Assembly: GCA_963800335.1 (NCBI GenBank)
Contig: CAWDAN010000005.1
Location: 186,001 to 250,000, forward strand
Direction of reading: 5' to 3'
Source: Flavisphingopyxis sp963800335
GTDB taxonomy: Bacteria > Pseudomonadota > Alphaproteobacteria > Sphingomonadales > Sphingomonadaceae
DNA: 64,000 bases
Under the pieces are notes generated by a model. The model saw only the letters and a program-made list of their open reading frames with translations, made no database searches and had not been told where the DNA came from. Position numbers and translations under genes: made by a program. How positions within the stretch are numbered: position 1 is the first letter of the stretch; each line of letters starts with the position of its first letter. Positions 18,836 to 26,379 of the stretch are shown in pieces.

Positions 18836-19057
18836 ATGAACGATCGCAAGAACGCTTCTGATTCCGGCCAACCGTCGAGCAACGTGACCGGCAACCCTGA
18901 CGACCGCAAAATGCGCGGCAACCCCGACGACCGCAATGCCTCGGTCATGGGCAACCCCGATGATCGGACGATGCGGGGGAATCCCGACGACCGTAACGCC
19001 TCGGTCGCGGACAACGCCGATGATCGACCGATGCGCGGGAACCCCGACGACCGCTGA
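18836..19057 (+). CDS. Small GNPDDR-repeat protein upstream of the CHAT protease
   Basis: The 73-residue, highly charged protein starts at ATG 18836 after a GGGAGA ribosome site. From residue 19 to its last residue it consists of six copies of (G/D)N(P/A)DDR, joined alternately by a three-residue (x-M-R) and a five-residue (N-A-S-V-x) linker, making a 20-residue period. The first 18 residues (with NDRKNAS) look like a degenerate unit. There is no membrane segment and no cysteine. It is 78 bases upstream of the CHAT gene on the same strand. I know no function. A substrate, pro-peptide or regulatory tag for the CHAT protease is inference from order and from the arginine-terminated repeats. Confidence 0.8.
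   Translation: MNDRKNASDSGQPSSNVTGNPDDRKMRGNPDDRNASVMGNPDDRTMRGNPDDRNASVADNADDRPMRGNPDDR
18890..19054 (+). repeat. Coding repeat: six GNPDDR units, 60-base higher-order period
   Basis: Copies of the six-residue unit lie at 18890-18907, 18917-18934, 18950-18967, 18977-18994, 19010-19027 and 19037-19054. They form a 60-base pattern (unit, 9-base linker, unit, 15-base linker). The copies differ mainly at third codon positions: Gly GGC or GGG, Asn AAC or AAT, Pro CCT or CCC, Asp GAC or GAT, Arg CGC, CGG, CGT or CGA. The protein repeat is thus kept while the DNA repeat has drifted. Confidence 0.9.
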
Positions 19058-19135
19058 TTGCACTGCGGTGGGGGATGATCGACAGACGCCGAGTGACGTC
19101 TCGCACGATTCTGGCCTGCGCCGGGAGTGCCCGAC

Positions 19136-21652
19136 GTGAGTCAAAAGCTCTGGTCGATCGCTTTCGCTCCGGCGAGTGAAGGTCGCTACCACGTGACCGT
19201 GCGGCGGTCGGGCGCGGTACACCGTTTCGAAACGCCCTTGCCGCCCGACATCTCGGATCTCTGGGCGCCTCCTGCCGACGGCACGCCGCAAACGCGCAGC
19301 TTTCGGGGCAACGTTGCGACGATGTCGCCCGAGTCGCGATTCTTCAGCGCGGGCAACCTGCCAACACTCAAGGATATCGGCGACCGGATGCTCGGCGCGG
19401 TATTCGATCTTGCCAATCCCGGCGAGGGACCAAAGCTGGTCGGTGCGCTCGAGGACCGCATATCGGACAATGACGGGATCGAACTGCAGATCGACCTGTC
19501 GCAGGCCGCTGAGCTCTCGGGCATCCCGTGGGAGTCGCTCTACCTCAAATCGAAGGACCGGTTTCTCGCGATCGGGACCACATCGAACATCGTTCGCCGC
19601 CTCGATGCGCAAAGCGAGCTCCCGCCGCCGGTCGAGCGCCCGATCCGCGTTCTCGTCGCCGCCGCCAATCCGCATGCCGATCTCGATACGACGCTCGAAC
19701 TCGGCAATATCGAGCGGCGCATCTCCGAACTTGTCGGCGAGGGCGACCATGATTTCGTCATCACATCTCTGCCCAAGGCGACGCGCGACGATTTTCGCCG
19801 CAAGGTCCGCGACTGGAAGCCGCACATCATCCATTATATCGGCCACAGCGCGTTTATCGAAAACAGCGGCTATCTCTATTTCGAAACAACCAAGGCGGGC
19901 CAGAAGCACGACCGCGTCGATGCCGAAACGCTGCGCAACATGCTGCTCAATTTCCGGCCTTGGCTGGTCGTCCTCAACAGCTGCGAAAGCGGGCTGACCT
20001 CGGCCGCCGCGCCGATGGCAGGGGTGGCACAGAACCTGCTGGTGCGGCTCAATATCCCTTTCGTAGTCGCGATGCAGCATCCCGTTTCGGACGATGCCGC
20101 GATCAGTTTCAGCCAGGATTTCTACGCCGCGCTGACCGAGGGGCGATCGATCTCCGATGCCGTCACGCTCGGTCGCAACGCGATTGCCAGCAACGCCGAC
20201 GAGCGGACCCAGGTCGAACTTATCACGCCCGCTCTCTACACCTCGGGTGAAACTGACCGGATAGCCTTCACCGCCGATGCGGCTGCCGCAACCCCGGTTG
20301 TCGCGCCGCCGGTTGCCGGCGATGCCGGGGCGGCCGAGCCCGGTGCCCCGGCCAAGCCTGAAAAGACCGGCCTGTTGTCGAAGATCGAGCTTTCGGGCAA
20401 CCGCTTGGTCGCGGTGATCGGAATTGCCGTGGCAGCCAGCGCCGGGCTGGTCGCGACCCGCGACAACATCAAGGAACTGATCGGCTGGGATTCAGCCCCG
20501 CCCGCCGAGCAACGCGCCGACCTGTCCCCCGACGCGCCAGCGCCTGCAGGCCCGGCATCCGAGGCCGTGTCCGATATCGCGCTCGCCGCCGAAGAGGCAC
20601 CGGTCGACACGGTCGTGGCCGCATCGGCCACGGCAATCGCGCTGTCACCCGGCGAGCCGGCGCGCCTACCGTCGGTCGGTGCAGTGCACGTCGCCGCTTC
20701 GCCGCCTCAGCCAATGGCTCCGGCGCAAGCAATGCCGATGATGCCCGGAGGCGTCGAATTTGCCGATATTCCCATCCCGCCGCCGCCGCCCCCTCCCCCA
20801 CCGCCACCGCCGCTTCAGGCGGCCGCCGCCGAGGAACTGCTCGCGATCGATTCCTCGCCTTATGCGGCCTATGTCATGGCCCCGCTCATTGCGATGGCAA
20901 CAACCGCTGAGCCGACCGCGTGGTTGCCGCCGGCATTGTGCCAGGGCGCTGCGGGCACGGTCCCCTTTGTGCCAGGCAGCGCCGACCTTTCGCTCACCGG
21001 TCGCCTGGCCTTTCGCGAGGCGACCGACGCGATCAGGCAGTGTGCGCCGCAAGCAATCGAAGTCCGTGCCTCCGCCGCCGATGGCGGTCTCGACATGGCG
21101 CGCGCACGCGCCAACGCGATAGCCGCGCTGCTGTTTGACAGCGATGCCGCGCGGGGGGTTGCGATGACCGTCGCGATTGCCGCCCCCGTTATCGGGCAAG
21201 CCGCAGACCCGGTTGGCGGCGCGCCGATCGGATTTACTCCCGATATCGCGAGCGAACCTGCTGTCGACGTCGTGTTGACGCCGGATTGCGCGGTAGGCAC
21301 CACGCCCCTCGTGTCGATCCCCTTTGCCCGCGATGCCGATATCGACGAGGTTGCCGCGTCCGGCGTCGACGCCGCCCCGAGCTTGACCGCGACCATGATC
21401 GGCGACGACCGGCGAGTTATCCTGTCAGGCCGCGCGAATGCAGATAGCCTCGTCGCGCACCAGCTGACGACTGCTCGGCTCAACGCTGTCGCGGTAAAGC
21501 TGTGGGTCGATCGCGGCATTACTGCCGACGCGCTGGTTCTGCGCGACATCGGCACAGCGTGCGCCGCAACCGATCCTGCCGCCGCCAGTCCGGCACTGGA
21601 GGATGGCCGCATCGATGTCAGCGTCGTGCCGCGTTCCGCCACCACGCCGTGA
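19136..21652 (+). CDS. CHAT (caspase-like) protease with TM helix, proline-rich linker and OmpA-like domains
   Basis: From the GTG at 19136, which has GGGAG eight bases upstream, the protein has 838 residues; a GTG at 19127 would add three. Residues about 170-380 form a CHAT domain with the catalytic pair His237 (in HYIGHS) and Cys283 (in LNSCES), and with the SDDAAISFSQDFYAAL helix typical of CHAT. A hydrophobic helix lies at about 423-441 (NRLVAVIGIAVAASAGLVA). It is followed by an Ala/Pro-rich stretch and a run of 12 prolines near 548-559. The rest holds two degenerate OmpA-like segments, about 597-690 (VPFVPGSADLSLTGRLAF, ARARANAIAALL) and 715-830 (TTARLNAVAVKL with a RGITADAL end). The layout predicts a cytosolic protease tied to a periplasmic wall-facing region. 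The frame is intact. Confidence 0.85.
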   Translation: MSQKLWSIAFAPASEGRYHVTVRRSGAVHRFETPLPPDISDLWAPPADGTPQTRSFRGNVATMSPESRFFSAGNLPTLKDIGDRMLGAVFDLANPGEGPKLVGALEDRISDNDGIELQIDLSQAAELSGIPWESLYLKSKDRFLAIGTTSNIVRRLDAQSELPPPVERPIRVLVAAANPHADLDTTLELGNIERRISELVGEGDHDFVITSLPKATRDDFRRKVRDWKPHIIHYIGHSAFIENSGYLYFETTKAGQKHDRVDAETLRNMLLNFRPWLVVLNSCESGLTSAAAPMAGVAQNLLVRLNIPFVVAMQHPVSDDAAISFSQDFYAALTEGRSISDAVTLGRNAIASNADERTQVELITPALYTSGETDRIAFTADAAAATPVVAPPVAGDAGAAEPGAPAKPEKTGLLSKIELSGNRLVAVIGIAVAASAGLVATRDNIKELIGWDSAPPAEQRADLSPDAPAPAGPASEAVSDIALAAEEAPVDTVVAASATAIALSPGEPARLPSVGAVHVAASPPQPMAPAQAMPMMPGGVEFADIPIPPPPPPPPPPPPLQAAAAEELLAIDSSPYAAYVMAPLIAMATTAEPTAWLPPALCQGAAGTVPFVPGSADLSLTGRLAFREATDAIRQCAPQAIEVRASAADGGLDMARARANAIAALLFDSDAARGVAMTVAIAAPVIGQAADPVGGAPIGFTPDIASEPAVDVVLTPDCAVGTTPLVSIPFARDADIDEVAASGVDAAPSLTATMIGDDRRVILSGRANADSLVAHQLTTARLNAVAVKLWVDRGITADALVLRDIGTACAATDPAAASPALEDGRIDVSVVPRSATTP

Positions 21653-21679
21653 AATCCGGCGGTTGGAGCCTGACGCGGT

Positions 21680-23647
21680 CTAGCTCGGCAGCGTAAAGCC
21701 CATCGACGTGACGAGTACGGCGAATCTCGGGTCTTCGCGCAGCGGGGCGAGCAGCGGATCGTTGCGGGCCTGGACCAGACCCGAATCGCCCGCCTTGCGA
21801 GCGCGCTCGAGCGCATCGATCGCGCGGGTCGTGTCGCCCCATTGGGCCAGCACCCGCGCCTCCTGGTAGAGCGCGTTCTCGCCGAACTGTTTTTCCAGCT
21901 CTGCCAGCCGTGCCTGCCCGCCGGCGCGATCGCCGGTACGCGGCAATGTCATCGCGAGACCTTCGAGCCGGCTGAGCGCGCGCTTCTCCGCCGCGAACTG
22001 CGCGAGCGCCGCGGTATAGTGGCCTTCGATGTAATCGATCTGGCCAATATTGCTGTGCGCCGCGCCCATTTCTGGGTTGAGCGTCAACGCACGTTCGAAC
22101 GCGACGCGCGCGGCCGGATAATCTCGGGCAAGGTATTCAAGCATGCCCTTGGTGCGATACGTTGTCGGGTTGAGCGGATCGAGCCGCATCGCCAAATCGA
22201 TCGCCATGCGGCTGTCGGCGAACTGGCCTATCCGCGCCATGAAGGTTGCATAGCCCTGCAGTATGTCGGCATTGCCCCGGCCGTAGACAAAGGCCTTGCG
22301 ATACGGCGGCTCTGCCGCCTTGGCATCGAGCCGGCCGTTGAACAGGACATAACCGAGCGCGGCATGGGCAGCGGCCAGCCGCGGCGCAAGCGCGACCGCC
22401 TTTTTCGCCGATGCGATCGCCGTATCATATTGGACCGACAGCGCGACCGAGCTGGGATAGCTGTTGGCAATCGCCGTTTCGACACGCGATTTCCCAGCCC
22501 ACGCGGCGGCGTAGCCGGGATCGGCGGCGATCGCCGCCTTGAACTGCGAAAGTGCGGCGCGGTCGGTGTTCTCGTCGGCACCGAGCTGGTAAAGCGCCAC
22601 CCCGTGCAGATAGGCGTCGTAGGCCACGGGATCGAGCGTGCCGCCGGTGCGCGACTTTCCTTGCGCGCCCCCGGTCGGAATCTCGATCGCGAGTGCCGCG
22701 GCGACGCGCCCGGCGATATCCGATTGCACCGCGAAGATATCTTTCAGGTTGCGGTCGTAGCTTTGCGACCAGCGATCGAACCCCGTCTTGCCGTCGATCA
22801 ACTGGGCCGAGACGCGGACCTGGTCCCCCGACCGGCGCACGCTGCCATCGAGCAGGTAATCGACATCGAGCGTGTCGGCGATCTTCTTGGCATCGCCGCG
22901 ATCGTCGCGGAACATATTCGACGATGTCTGCGCCGCGACCTGTAAGGCGTTGCTGTTGCTCAGCACCGCGCGCAGCTCTTCCGACAGCCCGTCGGAGAAA
23001 TACGCCTGATCGGGTTCGCCGCTAAGGTTGGCGAAGGGCAGGATAGCGATGCTGCGGCCTTTCCCATCGCCGGCACTGCCGATCAGTCCCGATTGCCAGA
23101 TCCCCACTCCAACGATTGCCGCGACCGCGCCGGTGCCGCCGATCGCCAGCGCGCGGCGTCGCGCCGGGCTGGTCGGTGTGCGCAATCGTCGCGCGTCCGG
23201 TCGGCGCAGGGCCGACGCGGTTCCGGTCAGCTGTTCGATGACCTTTACGATGTTGCGGAACTCGGCTGCGTCAGCATCGCCGCTCCAGCCCGAAAGGTCG
23301 ATCGATTGGAACTGGCGAAAACCGAGCGGTGGCTTTGTCCCGTCGATCGATATCGGCACCATCCGGCGCTCGTCGCGGCCGATCGTGGCTTCGTCGCGCA
23401 CCCAATGCGATCCGACCGATGCCGCCGACCATAAGACAACGACCGCGGCGGCTTCTTCGAGCGCGCGCTCGGTCGTCAGCGTATAGACGCTGCCAGCTTC
23501 GAGCAGCCCGTCCCACCAAACAGAAAATCCGGCCGCCTCAAGTGCTGCGATGATCGGTATCGCAAGCGCCTGGTCGCCTCGCGAATAGCTCAGGAAAATG
23601 TCGGGCGTTTCGTTCGGCGGGGGCTGCGTCTGGTCTTCGATCGTCAT
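21680..23647 (-). CDS. TIR domain protein with TM helix, TolB-like domain and TPR repeats
   Basis: The ATG at 23647 gives 655 residues; a TTG four codons earlier is possible. The TIR domain covers about 15-145: DIFLSYSRGD at 16-25, WWDGLLEAG, and HWVRDEA at 81-87, whose Glu86 occupies the position of the NADase catalytic glutamate. A single hydrophobic helix lies at about 166-184. A TolB-N/FlgO-like domain follows at about 199-325 (IAILPFANLSGEPDQAYFSD, then DYLLDGSVRRSGDQVRVSAQ). Then come several TPRs to about 600, including TALAQFAAEK and YPAARVAFERALTLNPE. Related TIR-TPR proteins are common in sphingomonads and may act as scaffolds or NAD-cleaving effectors. It is convergent with the CHAT gene, 27 bases apart, with an intact frame. 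Confidence 0.85.
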   Translation of the reverse strand: MTIEDQTQPPPNETPDIFLSYSRGDQALAIPIIAALEAAGFSVWWDGLLEAGSVYTLTTERALEEAAAVVVLWSAASVGSHWVRDEATIGRDERRMVPISIDGTKPPLGFRQFQSIDLSGWSGDADAAEFRNIVKVIEQLTGTASALRRPDARRLRTPTSPARRRALAIGGTGAVAAIVGVGIWQSGLIGSAGDGKGRSIAILPFANLSGEPDQAYFSDGLSEELRAVLSNSNALQVAAQTSSNMFRDDRGDAKKIADTLDVDYLLDGSVRRSGDQVRVSAQLIDGKTGFDRWSQSYDRNLKDIFAVQSDIAGRVAAALAIEIPTGGAQGKSRTGGTLDPVAYDAYLHGVALYQLGADENTDRAALSQFKAAIAADPGYAAAWAGKSRVETAIANSYPSSVALSVQYDTAIASAKKAVALAPRLAAAHAALGYVLFNGRLDAKAAEPPYRKAFVYGRGNADILQGYATFMARIGQFADSRMAIDLAMRLDPLNPTTYRTKGMLEYLARDYPAARVAFERALTLNPEMGAAHSNIGQIDYIEGHYTAALAQFAAEKRALSRLEGLAMTLPRTGDRAGGQARLAELEKQFGENALYQEARVLAQWGDTTRAIDALERARKAGDSGLVQARNDPLLAPLREDPRFAVLVTSMGFTLPS

Positions 23648-23709
23648 TTGCAGCCCCAATATTGCGCGTCCAATCGAGCCAATAGCTTAGCGCAGATACG
23701 AAGGTTGAT

Positions 23710-24748
23710 CTATCGCAATGACGAAAAGCTCATGAGGGTCGCTTGGCATCTGCCAGCAGATTTGTCGCGCGGCAGGATCGCCAGCGTGGCAAAGCTCGCC
23801 AGCCAGTGTTCGCCCATGTAGTCGCCTGCGACATGCGGCAACGCCGCGGCGAGGTGCGCGACGATGGCATCGTCTATCACCGGCCATGCCGCCTCGTCGA
23901 AGGCGGGACGCAAGCCGCGCCAGCACCACGCGCGGCTGAGGTTGAGGCCATCGAGATGCGCGATCTTGCCGTCGCTACGATCGCTGACGCTGACCGGGAC
24001 GAACAGGCTCGCCGGACGGCCTTGGGCAACGCCCGGCAGGAAGTCGCGCAACCATGATTGCGCCGTCGCGGCGGGCTGCGTCCGCACCATGCACAGCGCT
24101 TCGGTCAGCGCCGACGAGAGGAACTCGTCGCCGCCCGGCTCCCATGCCTGGCAGTCGCGATCGCCGAGATAATAACGCTGCGCCGCCTGCGCGATGTCAC
24201 TGGCCAGATCGGCATCGAACGTGCGCGCCCATTCGTCGGCGAGGATGAGCGCAAAGGCGGTGTTGAAATGCGTGCCGGTGCGGATCGGATAGGTCAGGAT
24301 CGACAGATAGTGCCGCAGCCGCAGCGCAAACGCGCGTGCCAGCGGTTCGAGCCTCGGGCCCCATGCGCTGGCGTCGCCGCGCGAGGCCTCGAGATGAAGC
24401 GCGAGCAGCCACGCCCAGCCATAGGGGCGTTCGAAGCCCGCCGATCCCGGCCGGTCGAGATAGGCCAACTCGGTCGCCAGCCGGTCGGCGGTGAAGCTCT
24501 CGTTCGCCAGCGCCTCGATCTCGGCGGCTTCGGCCATCTCGGGATAATGCCGGCGTAGCGTCAGCAGCATCCACCAGCCATGGACGCAGCTGTGCCAGTC
24601 GAAGCTGCCGAAAAACACCGGGTGCAGAACGCGCGGCGTCAGTGCGTCGGCGTCGTCACCCAGGACATGATCGAGCTTGTGCGGATATTCGCGGGTGACG
24701 TGGCCGAGCGCGATGCGGGCGAAGTGTCGCCGCGATCTCGGGGGTCAT
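23710..24748 (-). CDS. DUF2891 family protein (one frameshift)
   Basis: The conserved frame contains VFFGSFDWHSCVHGWWMLLT and PYGWAWLLAL, with many aromatic residues and histidines. Later it has HFNTAFALILADEW and EFLSSALTEALCM, as in DUF2891, an all-helical family of unknown enzymatic role. An indel near 24727 separates the natural start (ATG 24748, MTPEIAAT) from the rest. The corrected product is about 346 residues. It is last in the operon of oplAH, DUF969 and DUF979, five bases after DUF979. Genes of these DUFs recur beside peptide or pyroglutamate enzymes, so a helper role in that use is inferred. Confidence 0.82.
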
Positions 24749-24753
24749 CGTAG

Positions 24754-25708
24754 TCACAGGAAGCTCGCGACATAGAGGATCGCGATATTGCACGCGAGCA
24801 GCGGTATCGCGGTCCCCACCTGCGCGCGGATGACGCCGTACTGGTCCTTGAGCTCGAGCAGCGCGGCGGGCACGATGTTGAAGTTCGCCGCCATCGGCGT
24901 CATCAGCGTGCCGCAGAATCCGGCGAGCATGCCGACCGCGCCGATCACCGCAGGGTTGGCGCCGTCGGCGACGATCAGGATCGGGACGCCGATCGCCGCC
25001 ACCATCACCGGGAAGGCGGCAAAGGCATTGCCCATGATCATCGTGAACAGCGCCATGCCGAGCGCATAGACCAGCACCGCAAGGAAAACGCTGCCCTGCG
25101 GGATGACATTGCCGGCAATCCCGCCGATCACCTCGCCGACCCCGGCAAGCGCGAAGACCGCGCCGAGCGCGGCGAGCATCTGCGGCAGGAGCGCCGCCCA
25201 GCCGATCGAGTCCATCAGCCGGCGGCCTTCCTCGATCGGCGCCAGCACCGGCGGCTTGAGCCAGGCCATGCACACGCCGAGCGCGATCAGCACGCCGAGG
25301 CCGAGCAGGATCAGCGTCACCCAGCGCGGCTCGATCAGGCCGGCGTCCGTTGAGCGGGGTGTAATTGAACAGAAGCGTTCCCGCGAACGCGGTTATCGGG
25401 ATGACCAGTGCGGGAAGGAACAGCCGGTTGCCCAGTCGCTTTGACAGCTCCTCGCGCTCGGCGAGATCGGTCGTCGGCGGATCGCCTCGGCCGAGCAGGT
25501 GAAAGCCCGCGATGCCGACCAGGACGAGCACGAGTACGCCGTTACCCAGGTCGCCGAGCGCATCGCCGAAGAAGAAGCTGATCGCGAGTAGGCCCCAGAA
25601 AGCGGCATTGCCGAACCGCCTGGCGTTGGTCCGGTCGATTGCGCTGGTCAGCGCGAAGGCGGCGAACACCGCCCCGGCGAGGACGTAGAGCCAGGTGAGC
25701 GTGATCAT
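24754..25708 (-). CDS. DUF979 family membrane permease component (one frameshift)
   Basis: The product of about 318 residues is a polytopic membrane protein. It begins LTWLYVLAGAVFAAFALTSA and ends with the permease-like GNAFAAFPVMVAAIGVP and GTLMTPMAANFNIVP segments characteristic of DUF979. An extra G near 25345 breaks the frame after LLFNYTPLNG; the next frame resumes at GLIEPRWVT. The start ATG at 25708 overlaps the DUF969 stop by four bases. DUF969 and DUF979 are almost always adjacent and probably form a two-part transporter. The substrate (5-oxoproline or its peptides) is inferred from the neighbouring oplAH. Confidence 0.85.
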
Positions 25709-26379
25709 AGCTTGGCTCTCGCGAGCCGGGAATCGAACAGCATCAGCCGCGTCGCGTGGATGGCGAAGGCGCACACCGCGGTCGGGATTGCCCAGACCGA
25801 AATCTGCAACGGCGTCAGCGCGATACCGTATCCCGACATGACGCCCTGGATGAGCAGGATCGACGCGATCGCGACGAAGATGTCCTCGCCGAAGAACAGG
25901 CCGACATTGTCGGTTGCCGCCGCCATCGCCTTGACACGTTCGATGCTGGATTCGTCGAGTGGACCATGCGTTTTGAGCGCCGCGGCCTCGGCCATCGGCG
26001 CAACGAGCGGTCGCACCGTCTGCGCATGACCCGCGACCGACGTCAGCCCGAGCGCCGCGAGGATCTGGCGAAAGGCGAGATAGGCGATCAGCAGACGCCC
26101 GACCGTCGCGCCGCGCATCCGCTCGATTACGGCGCGGGCGCGTTGCTGCAGTCCAAAGCGTTCGAGCAGGCCGATCACCGGCAGCACGATCCAGATGATC
26201 GACACGTAGCGGTTCTCGTTGAACGCTTTGCCGAGCGCGGCGATGACTTCGAAGGGATCGAGTCCGCCGAGCAGTCCGGTCGCGATCGCCGCCACCGCGA
26301 CGACCAGCAGCGGATTGAACTTGAGCACGAAACCCGCCACCACCAGCACGATGCCGAGCAAGACCCAATAATCGCTCAT
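25705..26379 (-). CDS. DUF969 family membrane protein, partner of DUF979
   Basis: The protein has 224 residues and several hydrophobic helices. DUF969 marks include WVLLGIVLVVAGFVLKFNPL, then WIVLPVIGLLERFGLQQRA and DNVGLFFGEDIFVA. The frame is intact. The start at 26379 overlaps the oplAH stop (ATGA), and its own stop overlaps the DUF979 start in the same way, so the three genes are translationally coupled. The family is of transporter type with no proven substrate. The position after 5-oxoprolinase suggests uptake of 5-oxoproline or a related compound. Confidence 0.88.
   Translation of the reverse strand: MSDYWVLLGIVLVVAGFVLKFNPLLVVAVAAIATGLLGGLDPFEVIAALGKAFNENRYVSIIWIVLPVIGLLERFGLQQRARAVIERMRGATVGRLLIAYLAFRQILAALGLTSVAGHAQTVRPLVAPMAEAAALKTHGPLDESSIERVKAMAAATDNVGLFFGEDIFVAIASILLIQGVMSGYGIALTPLQISVWAIPTAVCAFAIHATRLMLFDSRLARAKL

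Noticed and set aside
18742..19014. Minus-strand repetitive ORF with RSSGLP units
   Set aside because: It is the antisense shadow of the GNPDDR coding repeat, with no ribosome site and no independent third-position pattern.
18890..19054. CRISPR-like regular repeats
   Set aside because: The repeats are in frame, part of one small protein, and vary at third codon positions. Spacers are 9 and 15 bases and repetitive, not unique.
18821..20080. Long minus-strand ORF of 419 codons across the peptide gene and the start of the CHAT gene
   Set aside because: It reads as low-complexity Arg/Asp/Ala sequence typical of antisense in GC-rich DNA, and the plus strand carries clear domains.
21680..23647. 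Thoeris-type defence system around the TIR protein
   Set aside because: No ThsA-like gene with a sirtuin or SLOG-ThsA effector arrangement is present. The SLOG protein here has SLATT-like helices and a different gene order.
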